Source: Mesorhizobium sp. LHD-90 (GTDB lineage Bacteria; Pseudomonadota; Alphaproteobacteria; Rhizobiales; Rhizobiaceae). Taken from it: a DNA stretch of 64,000 nt. Below, piece by piece: positions 20,221-29,063 of the stretch. Made by a program: the position numbers and the translations under genes. The DNA lies in contig NZ_JAVFVV010000002.1 of assembly GCF_030929505.1 (NCBI RefSeq), forward strand, positions 62,001 through 126,000, written 5' to 3'. Positions within the stretch are counted from its first letter, which is position 1, and the number at the start of each line of letters is the position of its first letter. Below the pieces are notes generated by a model, which saw only the letters and a program-made list of their open reading frames with translations, ran no database searches and was not told where the DNA came from.

Positions 20221-20870
20221 TGATCGGCGGGCCGGACCGCGAAGGTTTCGCCGCCTTCATGCTGCGCATGCGCGGCCGCGGCGGCGTGCCGGCGCATGTG
20301 CTCTCCGCCTTCGAGGCGACGCCGCGCGGGCCGTTCCTGTCCGGCCAGTTCCAGGAGCTTGCCTGGTCCGATCGCGCTCTGCCGATCGAATGCGGCGAGG
20401 CGATCGAGGGCGCCGATCTGCAGGCGCAGATCGTTGCCGCGCTCGGCTTCGAACCCGGTAACCGCGTGCTGGAGATCGGCACCGGCACCGGCTACACCGC
20501 CGCCGTTATCTCTCGGCTGGCTGGCCGCGTCACCACGCTCGACCGCTACAAGACGCTTGTCGAGCAGGCGCGCATGCGCTTCGAGCAGTTCGGCATCCAG
20601 AACGTGATTGCCCGCCAGGCCGACGGCACAAGCGGGCTCGCAAATGAGGGACCGTTCGATCGCATCGTCGTGTGGGCGGCCTTCGACAGTCATCCGCGCA
20701 TTTTCGTCGACCAGCTTTCAACCGGCGGCACCATGGTGGCGGCGATAGGCCCAGAAGAGGGAAAGCAGGTGCTGGTGCGCCTTACCAAGGTCGGCAGCCG
20801 ATTCGAGCGCGAGGATATCGGCGCGGTGCGCTTCCAGCCGATCCTCAAGGGCGCCGCCGCCGTGCTGTGA
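20220..20870 (+). CDS. pcm: Protein-L-isoaspartate O-methyltransferase
   Basis: 216 residues. The SAM-binding motif VLEIGTGTGYTAAVIS (about 83-98) is followed by the acidic strand TTLDRYK, a slightly divergent motif, and PFDRIVVWAAF. The enzyme methylates isoaspartyl residues to repair aged proteins. The ATG overlaps the surE stop (ATGA). The sequence is a somewhat divergent, shortened member as often found in alphaproteobacteria, but position and motifs agree. Confidence 0.93.
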   Translation: MIGGPDREGFAAFMLRMRGRGGVPAHVLSAFEATPRGPFLSGQFQELAWSDRALPIECGEAIEGADLQAQIVAALGFEPGNRVLEIGTGTGYTAAVISRLAGRVTTLDRYKTLVEQARMRFEQFGIQNVIARQADGTSGLANEGPFDRIVVWAAFDSHPRIFVDQLSTGGTMVAAIGPEEGKQVLVRLTKVGSRFEREDIGAVRFQPILKGAAAVL

Positions 20871-20999
20871 CCCGGTCGCTCGCTGAGGCGCCAACAGGCT
20901 TAAAATTTCGGCGCGGACGCCGCCGCTCTTAACCGCCCAGTAAGATTAACGCGCTTTAATCATGCTTGTGTTTGTACCGGGTGTAAGCGGGTTATTGCG

Positions 21000-22592
21000 A
21001 TGCTGGTGAGTGTATTGCGGTCTGACAAGCGCAAGCTTTGGCGCGGCGCGGCCCTGCTCCTGCTGACGGGAATGACAGCCGGGTGCAGTTCCCAGTTCTC
21101 GCGCTTCAATTCCACCGACGACATCTTTACCGGGTCGACGGCGAATCAGCGCCAGATCATCAATGGCGAGAGCCAGCCCTATCCGGGCGATACGGCGCCG
21201 GTTGCCGCCGCTCCGGCAGCCCCTGTGCAGACCGGGGCGGTCAACCGCAACGTCCTGCCGCCCGTCTCCTCGCAGCCCTTGCCGGCGCCGACCGTCACGG
21301 CCCGGTCCGCCCCCGCTGCGACCGCGCCGGCCGAACAGACGCTGCGCGCTCCTGTGGCGGAAGCCGCAAAACCAAAAGCTGCAGCGCCGAAGCTCGCTTC
21401 CGCCGAGCAACTCGACAACAAGCCGACCGGAACGACCGAGCCGCGCATGGCGGTCGAGCCTAACGAGCCGGCCGGCTGGTCGCGCGCCGGCGGCACGCAG
21501 GTGACCGTTAAGCAGGGCGAGACCGTCTACAACCTGTCGCGGCGCTTCGGCGTGCCCGCCAATGTGATCGCGCAGGTCAACGGCCTGCCCGGCGGTGGGG
21601 CCCTCCAGACTGGCCAGAAGATCGTCATCCCGACCTATGTCTATTCCAACAAGGCGCCTGTCTCGGCGCCTGACAGCGATCCGAACGTCGCCGACGCCCG
21701 CTCGTCGACCGGCACCAAATATGACGTGCCGGCCAACAAGGTGCCGCTGCCGAGTCGCGCGCCGCAGGACAAGTTGGCCGTTCTGCCGCAGACGCCGAAG
21801 GTGAAGGAGAGCGCCGCTCCTGCTCCTCTGGGCACGACCGCCTCGAACGAGGCCAAGCCCGCAAAGGCCGAACCCGTCAAGGCCGCTGCCGCCAAGGGTG
21901 CCTACACGGTAGAATCCGGCGATACGCTGTCGAAGATCGCCCGGAAGACCGGCGTCAGCGTCACTGCGCTCAAGGCCGCCAACGGCATGGAAGACGGCAT
22001 CCTCAAGATCGGCCAGACGCTGAAGGTGCCGGCCGCCGGCGAGGCGGCGGTCGCCAAGGCGGTTCCGGCGGTCGATCCGGTCGCCACCAGCGCGGTGCCG
22101 GCCGCGCCGAAGAAGGTCGCGCAGGGAGAGACGGTTGCCGCCATCGCCCCGGCGAAGAAGGACGACAAGGTCATCGAACAGGCCGAGAAGTCGGAAGCCG
22201 CGGCGCCGAATTCCACCGGTATCGACCGCATGCGCTGGCCGGTGCGCGGCAAGGTCATCTCGGGTTACGGCAAGGGCGGCGGCGCCGACAAGGACGGCAT
22301 CGACATCGCCGTGCCGGAAGGCACGCCCGTCAAGGCCGCCGAGAACGGCGTGGTCATCTATGCCGGCGATGGTCTCAAGGAATTCGGCAACACCGTGCTG
22401 GTTCGCCACGAGAACGGGCTGGTCACCGTCTACGGTCATGCCTCCGAGTTGAAGGTGCAACGCGGCCAGAAGGTCAAGCGCGGTGACGAGATCGCGGTTT
22501 CGGGCATGAGCGGCAACGCCAATGCGCCAAAGCTTCATTTCGAGGTGCGCAAGAATTCCGCTCCGGTCGATCCCTCGACCTATCTGGAATAG
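21000..22592 (+). CDS. NlpD/DipM-like lipoprotein: two LysM domains and a degenerate M23 (LytM) domain
   Basis: 530 residues. A lipoprotein signal with lipobox TAGC (cysteine about residue 28) sends it to the envelope. Two LysM domains (about 168-212 and 300-346) bind peptidoglycan, separated by Ala/Pro/Lys-rich linkers. The C-terminal LytM domain (about 415-530) lacks zinc ligands: K431 replaces the His of HxGxD (KDGID) and K511 replaces the first His of HxH (KLHFEV), while H480 in YGH remains. E. coli NlpD has the same losses and works by activating amidases rather than cutting peptidoglycan. The gene follows pcm in the order typical of proteobacteria. Confidence 0.92.
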   Translation: MLVSVLRSDKRKLWRGAALLLLTGMTAGCSSQFSRFNSTDDIFTGSTANQRQIINGESQPYPGDTAPVAAAPAAPVQTGAVNRNVLPPVSSQPLPAPTVTARSAPAATAPAEQTLRAPVAEAAKPKAAAPKLASAEQLDNKPTGTTEPRMAVEPNEPAGWSRAGGTQVTVKQGETVYNLSRRFGVPANVIAQVNGLPGGGALQTGQKIVIPTYVYSNKAPVSAPDSDPNVADARSSTGTKYDVPANKVPLPSRAPQDKLAVLPQTPKVKESAAPAPLGTTASNEAKPAKAEPVKAAAAKGAYTVESGDTLSKIARKTGVSVTALKAANGMEDGILKIGQTLKVPAAGEAAVAKAVPAVDPVATSAVPAAPKKVAQGETVAAIAPAKKDDKVIEQAEKSEAAAPNSTGIDRMRWPVRGKVISGYGKGGGADKDGIDIAVPEGTPVKAAENGVVIYAGDGLKEFGNTVLVRHENGLVTVYGHASELKVQRGQKVKRGDEIAVSGMSGNANAPKLHFEVRKNSAPVDPSTYLE

Positions 22593-22620
22593 GCTTTCAT
22601 TGCCGATGAGCCCTTCTTCG

Positions 22621-22910
22621 GTGCGTCCTTCGAGGCTCGCCCGTCAAGGTCTGCTGCACGATTTCAACGCTTTGCGGGCTCGCACCTCAGGATGAGGACC
22701 GTTGTGCCTGCAACGCTGGCCTTTCAGGTTGGTCCTGACATCCTTCAGTGTTGAACCTGCCGTCGACGCCGAAATGGTCGGCAACACAGGAGCCAGACCC
22801 CCGCTGAAGGCGAGCGTTGCAGGCACAACGGTCCTCATCCTGAGGTGCGAGCCCGCAATACATTGAACTTATGAGAATAGACCTCTGCGGGCGAGCCTCG
22901 AAGAACGCAC
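22621..22910. repeat. Nested palindromic intergenic element, about 290 bp
   Basis: Outer arms 22621-22643 and 22888-22910 are inverted copies with one mismatch over 23 bases. Inner arms 22674-22723 and 22807-22856 are inverted copies with one mismatch over 50 bases (for example CCTCAGGATGAGGACC against its complement). The whole structure lies between two convergent genes and no open frame in it looks coding. It resembles the abundant rhizobial intergenic palindromes containing CCTTCGAGGCTCG and CTCAGGATGAGG. It probably folds strongly in RNA from either strand and may end transcription. Confidence 0.85.
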
Positions 22911-22916
22911 TGGAAA

Positions 22917-23789
22917 TCAATCCTTCAGCGGCTTGCCGAGCCGGCCGGCCAGATCCTGGATGAACTGCCAGGCGACGCGGCCCGAGCGGCTGCCGCGTGT
23001 CGTCGCCCATTCCAGCGCTTCGGCGCGCAGTGTGTCGGCATCCGTCTCGAGATCGTGATAGCGGACGTAGCCGTCGATCATCTCCAGATATTCGTCCTGC
23101 GAGCATTTGTGGAAGCCGAGCCACAGGCCGAAGCGATCGGATAGGGAGACCTTTTCCTCCACCGCCTCGGACGGGTTGATGGCCGTCGAGCGCTCGTTGT
23201 CGATCATGTCGCGCGGCAAGAGATGCCGGCGGTTCGACGTGGCGTAGAAGATGACGTTGGCCGGCCGGCCCTCGACGCCGCCCTCCAGCGCCGCTTTCAG
23301 CGATTTGTAGGACGTGTCGTCGTGGTCGAACGACAGGTCGTCGCAGAACAGGATGAAGCGGTGCGGCGCCTTTTTCAGGATCGCCATCAGGCGGGGCAGG
23401 GTGTCGATGTCCTCGCGATGGATCTCGACGAGTTTCAGCCCCGCGCCGTCGTTTTCGCGGTTGACGGTGGCATGCGCCGCCTTGACCAGCGAGGACTTTC
23501 CCATGCCGCGCGCACCCCACAGGAGCACGTTGTTGGCGGGCAGGCCGGCCGCGAAACGCTGCGTGTTGTCGACTAGGATGTCGCGCACCCGGTCGACGCC
23601 GCGGATCAGTCCGATCTCGACGCGGTTCACCCGATGTACCGGCTCCAGCACGCCCTGTTCGGCCGACCAGACAAAGCAGTCGGCGGCGTCGAGATCGGCT
23701 TCCGGCGGCGCGGGAGGGGCGATGCGGTCGACGGCGGCGGTCAGCAGGTCGATCCTGTCGAGGAGGGCTTGCAGGGATACGGTGGGCAT
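22917..23789 (-). CDS. DUF815 family ATP-binding protein
   Basis: 290 residues from the ATG at 23789; the frame also allows a TTG six codons upstream. It is a P-loop ATPase: Walker A LLWGARGMGKSSLVKA (about 87-102), Walker B FILFCDDLSFD (about 143-153) and a sensor-like NVIFYATSNRRHLLPRDM. This combination is the DUF815 (YejM-like AAA) family, whose function is not known in detail. The gene is divergent from yajC and convergent with the NlpD-like gene, a placement common in alphaproteobacteria. Confidence 0.85.
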   Translation of the reverse strand: MPTVSLQALLDRIDLLTAAVDRIAPPAPPEADLDAADCFVWSAEQGVLEPVHRVNRVEIGLIRGVDRVRDILVDNTQRFAAGLPANNVLLWGARGMGKSSLVKAAHATVNRENDGAGLKLVEIHREDIDTLPRLMAILKKAPHRFILFCDDLSFDHDDTSYKSLKAALEGGVEGRPANVIFYATSNRRHLLPRDMIDNERSTAINPSEAVEEKVSLSDRFGLWLGFHKCSQDEYLEMIDGYVRYHDLETDADTLRAEALEWATTRGSRSGRVAWQFIQDLAGRLGKPLKD

Positions 23790-23979
23790 GTAGGTGTGTC
23801 CGGTCAAACTATATCGCCGCAGCGATACGCGAATCCGCCGCGATGCCCAAGGGGAAGGCTGTGGTCCAGCAGCGACAAATACGGGTCATCGGCCGTCAGC
23901 CTGGAGTGCGATCGGCCCGCAAGCGACAAAATGCACCGGAATCGGCACTGAAAAGCGCCGGCGAAGCCTACAGGTGTAG

Positions 23980-24007
23980 TTGCATTGACGGTTCGACCGA
24001 CTATATT
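23980..24007 (+). promoter_or_regulatory. Candidate sigma-70 promoter of yajC-secDF
   Basis: TTGCAT (23980-23985) and TATATT (24002-24007) are separated by 16 bases and lie about 57 bases before the yajC start. This is a by-eye match in the 270-base divergent gap and has not been scored. Confidence 0.4.
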
Positions 24008-24063
24008 CCGGCCAACTTTGGCGGGCCCCGCAGGGCCCTTTTTCCATTTCAGGAGCACACTGC

Positions 24064-24399
24064 ATGATCGTGACGCCGGCATACGCACAGGCCGCGGGCG
24101 GGACCCCGGACATGTTCATCAGCATCCTGCCCTTCGTGCTGATCTTCGTGATCATGTATTTCCTGATCATCCGCCCGCAGCGCGCTCAGGTAAAGAAGCG
24201 CGGCGAGATGCTGGCGGCGATCCGCAAGGGCGACACGGTCGTCACCGGCGGCGGCTTCGTCGGCAAGGTGACGCGAGTCATCGACGACAACGAGCTGGAG
24301 ATCGATCTCGGCGGCATGAAGGTCACGGCACTGCGCTCGACCATTGCCGACGTGCGGGTGCGCGGCGAGCCGGTCGCCAACCAGAACGTCAAGAAATAA
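24064..24399 (+). CDS. yajC: Preprotein translocase subunit YajC
   Basis: 111 residues. One membrane helix (about 18-38, ISILPFVLIFVIMYFLIIRPQR) is followed by a small cytosolic domain with MLAAIRKGDTVVTGGGFVGKVTRVID. YajC binds SecDF and assists Sec-dependent export and membrane insertion. The ATG follows CAGGAG. secDF begins 51 bases downstream, so they form one operon. Confidence 0.96.
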   Translation: MIVTPAYAQAAGGTPDMFISILPFVLIFVIMYFLIIRPQRAQVKKRGEMLAAIRKGDTVVTGGGFVGKVTRVIDDNELEIDLGGMKVTALRSTIADVRVRGEPVANQNVKK

Positions 24400-24450
24400 A
24401 CGCCTTCAGGAGCTAGACTCTCCTGTTGATGCCGCGCTGACAGAGGCAAG

Positions 24451-27012
24451 ATGCTCTATTTTTCACGCTGGAAGACGATTTCGATCTGGAGCGTCGTGCT
24501 CCTGGGCGTGATCTTTGCCATCCCCAACCTCTTCACCCAGTCCTTCCGCGACAGTCTGCCCGGTTGGATCCCCAACCGGCCGATGACGCTCGGTCTCGAC
24601 CTGCAGGGCGGCTCGCACATCCTGCTCGCGGTCGATCGCAACGACCTGGTCAACGAACGCCTCCAGACGGTGCGCGATGATATTCGCACTTTGCTGCGCG
24701 ACGCCAAGATCGGCTACACCGGCCTGTCCGGTACCGGCACGTCCGTACAGGTGCGCATCCGCGAGGCCAATGAAGTCGAACAGGCCAAGACTGCGCTGGC
24801 GACACTGATCCAGCCGGTGAGCAGCGGCGTGTTCGGGACGGGATCGCTCGCGGAACTGACGCTGGAAGAGCCTGAGCAGGGTTTGCTGCGCTACACGCTC
24901 ACCGAGGAAGGCATCAACTACCGCATGTCCTCGGCGGTGACGCAGTCGATCGAGGTCATCGGGCGGCGCGTCAACGAGCTCGGCACGACCGAACCCACCA
25001 TCCAGCGCCAGGGCGCCGACCGTATCCTGGTGCAAGTTCCCGGCCTACAGGACCCGCAGCGGCTCAAGGAAATCCTCGGCCAGACGGCAAAGCTGACGTT
25101 CCAGATGGTAGACCAGTCGATGCCGGTGCAGGAGGCGGTCCAGGGCCGGCCGCCGGCGGGCTCCAGCGTGCTCTATTCCACCGATGATCCGCCGGTGCCC
25201 TATCTGATCGAGGACCGTGTCATCGTTTCGGGCGAGAATCTCGTCGATGCGCAGGCCTCTTTCGACCAGCGCACGAGCGAGCCGGTTGTCTCCTTCCGTT
25301 TCGACGGCAAGGGCGCGGCTCGTTTCGGCCAAACGACACAGCAGAATGTCGGGCGGCTGTTTGCCATCATCCTCGACAATCAGGTGATTTCGGCACCGCA
25401 GATCCGCGAGCCGATCCTCGGCGGCACCGGCCAGATCTCCGGCAATTTCACGCCGGAGTCCGCCAACGATCTCGCGGTGCTCCTGCGCGCCGGCGCGCTG
25501 CCGGCCGACCTCACCATCGTCGAGGAGCGCACGGTCGGCCCGAGCCTGGGCGCCGACTCGGTCGCTGCCGGCGAATTCGCGGCGATCATCGCCGGCATCC
25601 TCGTCATTGCTTTCATGCTGGTCGCCTATGGCACGCTGGGCATCATCGCCAACATCGCGCTTGCCGCCAACGTCATCCTGATCATCGCCATCCTGTCGGC
25701 GCTTGGGGCCACGCTCACCATGCCCGGCATCGCCGGCATCGTGCTGACGGTCGGCATGGCGGTCGATTCCAACGTCATCATCTACGAACGCGTGCGCGAG
25801 GAGCGGCGATGGGGCCGCTCGCTGGTGCAATCGCTGGATCAAGGCTTCGCGCGCGCGCTGGCGACCATCGTCGACGCAAACTTCACCACCTTCATCGCCG
25901 CGGTCATCCTGTTCTACATGGGCACCGGCCCGGTGAAGGGCTTTGCCGTGACACTGGCCGTCGGCATCGTCACAACCGTCTTCACCGCCTTCACGCTGAC
26001 GCGCTGGATGATCGCGATGTGGCTGAAGCACTATAAGCCGAAGGAGCTGCCGAACGGCTTCGTCCGCTTCATTCCGGACGACACCAAGCTGCCCTTCATG
26101 AGCTGGCGCAAATACGCCTTCTCGCTGTCGGCGGCCCTGTCGATTGCTGCCGTCGCGCTATTCTTCACGGTGGAGATGAACTACGGCATCGATTTCCGCG
26201 GCGGCACCAGCATCGAGGTTCAGTCCAAGGATGGGCCGGCGGATTCGGCCGCCGTGCGCGAGGTGCTGGGCGAACTCAACATGGGCGACGTCCAGGTGCA
26301 GGAGTTCGGCTCCGACCGCGACCTGCTCATCCGCGTCGAGGGCCAGAACGCCGGCGACAATGCCGAGCAGAGCGTCGTCGAAAAGGTCCGGATGGCGCTG
26401 GAAGACTCTTACGATTTCCGCCGGGTTGAGTCGGTCGGCCCGACCGTCTCGTCGGAACTCGCGTGGGCGGGCACGATGGGCATTCTCGCGTCGCTGGTGG
26501 CCATGCTGATCTATATCTGGTTCCGCTTCGAATGGCAGTTCGGCCTGGGGGCGGTGATCGCGACGGTGCATGACGTCACCATGATGGTCGGGCTCTATGT
26601 GGTCTCCGGCCTTGAGTTCAACCTGACCAGTATCGCGGCGATCCTCACAATCGTCGGCTATTCGATCAACGACACCGTCGTGGTCTACGACCGCGTGCGC
26701 GAGAACCTGCGCAAATACAAGAAGATGCCAATCGAGCAGTTGCTCGATCTGTCGATGAACCAGACGCTGTCGCGTACCGTGCTGACCGGCGTGACGACGT
26801 TGCTGGCGCTGATCGCGCTCTATCTGTTCGGCGGCGAGGTCATCCGCTCCTTCACCTTCGCCATGATCTTCGGCATCCTGGTCGGCACCTATTCGTCGAT
26901 CTTCGTCGCCGGCCCGCTGCTGATCCTGTTCAAGCTCAGGCCTGAAAGTTTCGAGGCGGACAAGAAGGACGAGACCAGCCTGCCGGCCGCCGCCCAGGCG
27001 CCGCAGGCCTGA
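24451..27012 (+). CDS. secDF: Fused protein translocase SecDF
   Basis: 853 residues combining SecD (about 1-530) and SecF (about 550-840). SecD shows the first membrane helix, the periplasmic P1 region with GLDLQGGSHILL, and the helix block with PGIAGIVLTVGMAVDSNVIIYERVREE. SecF shows MNYGIDFRGGTSIEVQ, ILTIVGYSINDTVVVYDRVREN and a final helix group. The proton-driven protein pulls exported proteins out on the periplasmic side. The fused form is usual for Rhizobiales. It is followed 8 bases later by the Mth938-domain gene, so the operon continues. Confidence 0.97.
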   Translation: MLYFSRWKTISIWSVVLLGVIFAIPNLFTQSFRDSLPGWIPNRPMTLGLDLQGGSHILLAVDRNDLVNERLQTVRDDIRTLLRDAKIGYTGLSGTGTSVQVRIREANEVEQAKTALATLIQPVSSGVFGTGSLAELTLEEPEQGLLRYTLTEEGINYRMSSAVTQSIEVIGRRVNELGTTEPTIQRQGADRILVQVPGLQDPQRLKEILGQTAKLTFQMVDQSMPVQEAVQGRPPAGSSVLYSTDDPPVPYLIEDRVIVSGENLVDAQASFDQRTSEPVVSFRFDGKGAARFGQTTQQNVGRLFAIILDNQVISAPQIREPILGGTGQISGNFTPESANDLAVLLRAGALPADLTIVEERTVGPSLGADSVAAGEFAAIIAGILVIAFMLVAYGTLGIIANIALAANVILIIAILSALGATLTMPGIAGIVLTVGMAVDSNVIIYERVREERRWGRSLVQSLDQGFARALATIVDANFTTFIAAVILFYMGTGPVKGFAVTLAVGIVTTVFTAFTLTRWMIAMWLKHYKPKELPNGFVRFIPDDTKLPFMSWRKYAFSLSAALSIAAVALFFTVEMNYGIDFRGGTSIEVQSKDGPADSAAVREVLGELNMGDVQVQEFGSDRDLLIRVEGQNAGDNAEQSVVEKVRMALEDSYDFRRVESVGPTVSSELAWAGTMGILASLVAMLIYIWFRFEWQFGLGAVIATVHDVTMMVGLYVVSGLEFNLTSIAAILTIVGYSINDTVVVYDRVRENLRKYKKMPIEQLLDLSMNQTLSRTVLTGVTTLLALIALYLFGGEVIRSFTFAMIFGILVGTYSSIFVAGPLLILFKLRPESFEADKKDETSLPAAAQAPQA

Positions 27013-27020
27013 CGCCGATC

Positions 27021-27410
27021 ATGGCGTCCGGCATCGTGATGCGCGAGGCGCATTTTCCCGGGCGTGCGCCGATCGATGCCTATGGCAATGGCGGCTTCCG
27101 CTTTGCCGACATGTCGCACCGGGGCTCGCTGCTGTGCCTGCCCTCCGGCGTCTATGGCTGGGAGCCAGAGAATCCCGTTGCGCTCGCGCCCGGGGATTTT
27201 TCCCGGCTGCTTGCCGAGGCCGGCGATGTCGAAATCCTTCTCGTCGGCACCGGAAAGAATCTTCGGCCGCTGCCGGCGGAGTTGCGGGCGGCATTGCGCC
27301 AGGCGGGGATTTCCGCCGACCCGATGTCGACCGGCGCGGCGGTCAGGACCTACAATGTCCTGCTGGCCGAGGACCGCGCGGTCGCGGCCGCGCTGATCGC
27401 CGTCGACTAG
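27021..27410 (+). CDS. Mth938-like domain protein (NDUFAF3-like)
   Basis: 129 residues, a single Mth938/DUF498 domain. Conserved features are the INAY-like IDAYGNGGFRF near the start, GSLLCLPSGVYGWEP, and LLVGTGKNLRPLPAELRAALRQAGI followed by MSTGAAVRTYNVLLAEDR. The human relative NDUFAF3 is a mitochondrial complex I assembly factor, and bacterial members often sit with sec genes as here. A role in membrane-complex assembly is an inference. The gene is tightly linked to secDF (8 bases) and to the next gene (16 bases). Confidence 0.88.
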   Translation: MASGIVMREAHFPGRAPIDAYGNGGFRFADMSHRGSLLCLPSGVYGWEPENPVALAPGDFSRLLAEAGDVEILLVGTGKNLRPLPAELRAALRQAGISADPMSTGAAVRTYNVLLAEDRAVAAALIAVD

Positions 27411-27426
27411 GCATTCGAGAGCCGAC

Positions 27427-28269
27427 GTGACGGACGAAGCAAAGCTGGTGGCCGAACGGGTCCGCGACGCCGACTACGACCGCTACCTCTCCGTGCTCTA
27501 TGCTCCGCCGGACCGACGCGAGGCGCTGCTGTCGCTCTATGCCTTCAACGCCGAGATCGCGGGCATCCGTGACAAGGTCCGCGAGGCGCTGCCCGGGGAG
27601 GTTCGGCTGCAATGGTGGCGCGACGTGATCGCCGGACACGCCGCTGGCGCGGCGACCGGCCATCCGCTTGCCGATGCACTTATCCATACCATCGACCGTC
27701 ACAACCTGCCCATCGCGGCGTTCGACAACTATCTCGAGGCGCGCATCTTCGGCCTCTACGACGACCCGATGCCGTCGCGCACAGACCTCGAAGGCTATTG
27801 CGGTGAGACTGCCGGCGCGCTGATCCAACTGGCGGCGATGGTGCTTGATGCGAACGCCGCGCCGGATTTTGCCGCGCTTGCGGGTCATGCCGGCTGCGCT
27901 CAGGCGATTACCGGCATTCTGCGGCTGCTGCCGCTGCACCGGGCGAGGGGGCAATGCTACGTACCCCGCGATATACTGGCCGCCGCCGGGACGACGCCGG
28001 AAGAGTTCATTGCCGCCGGCGCGGGCGCGGCGGCCGAACGCGCCGTCGCGGCGATGATCGCGCTGGCCCAGGAACATCTTTCCGCGTTCGTTGTGCGAGC
28101 GGGCGCGCTTCCCGAGACGTTGCGTCCCGCCTTCCTGCCGCTTGCATTGGTGCCTGTCCATCTGGCGGTGTTGTCGCGAGATCCGAAGAAGGCGATCGCA
28201 CACACCGGGAACGTCCCGGCCTGGAAACGGCACTGGTCGCTTCTGCGCACCGCCTCGCGCGGGTGGTGA
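27427..28269 (+). CDS. Squalene/phytoene synthase-fold protein (NDUFAF6-like)
   Basis: 280 residues, GTG start at 27427. The all-alpha prenyl synthase fold is recognisable from RYLSVLYAPPDRREALLSLYAFNAEIAGIRDKV, LQWWRDVI and DLEGYCGETAGALIQLAA. The first aspartate-rich motif of true squalene or phytoene synthases is missing (AEIAGIRD in its place), so prenyl condensation is unlikely. The human relative NDUFAF6, which also lacks proven synthase activity, is needed for complex I assembly. It directly follows the NDUFAF3-like gene, and both appear to belong to the yajC-secDF operon. Confidence 0.85.
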   Translation: MTDEAKLVAERVRDADYDRYLSVLYAPPDRREALLSLYAFNAEIAGIRDKVREALPGEVRLQWWRDVIAGHAAGAATGHPLADALIHTIDRHNLPIAAFDNYLEARIFGLYDDPMPSRTDLEGYCGETAGALIQLAAMVLDANAAPDFAALAGHAGCAQAITGILRLLPLHRARGQCYVPRDILAAAGTTPEEFIAAGAGAAAERAVAAMIALAQEHLSAFVVRAGALPETLRPAFLPLALVPVHLAVLSRDPKKAIAHTGNVPAWKRHWSLLRTASRGW

Positions 28270-28379
28270 ATAAGCTCTTTCTTTAACGTATAGGTCAAAA
28301 CGCTACGACTCGACGGACAGGTACTGCCTGCCCGGAGGAATTGCCTTGAGCCTGCTAATCCTCGTCGCCATTGTGGCGA

Positions 28380-28715
28380 TCAGTCGTCCGTCGCTTCCTG
28401 GTGCTGGCCGCGTAGGATCGCCTCGAAGTCGCGTCCGCCATAGAATACGTTGACGATCTGAACCCTATCGCCCTCGATGACATAGGTTATCACTGCCGAC
28501 CGTTCGAATGGCACCGTCCTCAGGCCCGGCGAGATGTCGTCCCGCGTTCTGCCTCCACGTGGAATGTCGCCTATGCGATAGCAACGATCCTTGATTCGCC
28601 CTATGAAACGGCGCGCGACCGTGCTGCTGCCCGACCCTTCTGTTATATGCTTGGCAACATTGCGCAAATCATCCAGCGCGCTTTGCCGTAGCTCCACGCG
28701 CAGTCTTTGTATCAT
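28380..28715 (-). CDS. ParE/RelE-type toxin
   Basis: 111 residues from MIQRLRVELRQSALDDLRNVAKHI. The pattern is that of the ParE branch of the RelE/ParE superfamily: an N-terminal strand, two helices with ARRFIGRIKDRC, a central strand GLRTVPFERSAVITYVIEGDRVQIVNVFYGGRDFEAIL. Such toxins usually poison DNA gyrase. The start overlaps the end of the upstream antitoxin gene by 47 bases, the standard arrangement of type II modules. The C-terminal tail is polar and short. Confidence 0.85.
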   Translation of the reverse strand: MIQRLRVELRQSALDDLRNVAKHITEGSGSSTVARRFIGRIKDRCYRIGDIPRGGRTRDDISPGLRTVPFERSAVITYVIEGDRVQIVNVFYGGRDFEAILRGQHQEATDD

Positions 28716-28989
28716 CCGACGTCTCCCCCAGCCGGTCGATGTAATGGTCCAGAACTGCGAATGCCTCGTCGATTGGGATCGCCGGGCGCGGGTCTTCAAG
28801 CGACGCCTTCGTACGAGCTTTGATCGAAGCCATGCGCTCGGCGTGCTCTTCCTCATCGCGCTGCAAGGCGCGCAACGCCGCACGGATCACCTCGCTGGCA
28901 GAGCCGTAGGAGCCGTCCTTGACCTTTTCGCGGATCATGCGCGCCATGGCCGGGGTCACGGTTACGGAGAGTTTTTCAGCCGATTCCAT
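28669..28989 (-). CDS. ParD-type antitoxin
   Basis: 106 residues. The N-terminal ribbon-helix-helix (EKLSVTVTPAMARMIREKVKDGSYGSASEVIRAALRALQRDEE) is typical of ParD/CopG antitoxins and would bind the module's own promoter. The C-terminal part is charged and probably wraps the toxin. The gene precedes and overlaps the toxin gene. The pair sits between the secDF operon and trmFO and interrupts an otherwise conserved housekeeping block, suggesting a later insertion. Confidence 0.85.
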   Translation of the reverse strand: MESAEKLSVTVTPAMARMIREKVKDGSYGSASEVIRAALRALQRDEEEHAERMASIKARTKASLEDPRPAIPIDEAFAVLDHYIDRLGETSDDTKTARGATAKRAG

Positions 28990-29063
28990 AAGATCGCTCC
29001 GGCAGAATTTTGAGAGTGGGATGATATCCTACTCACCAAACTCTGTCCAATGAGACGGATCGG

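Noticed and set aside
27427-28269. Functional squalene or phytoene synthase
   Set aside because: The first Asp-rich motif is missing, no carotenoid or hopanoid genes are nearby, and the context matches the NDUFAF6-like group.
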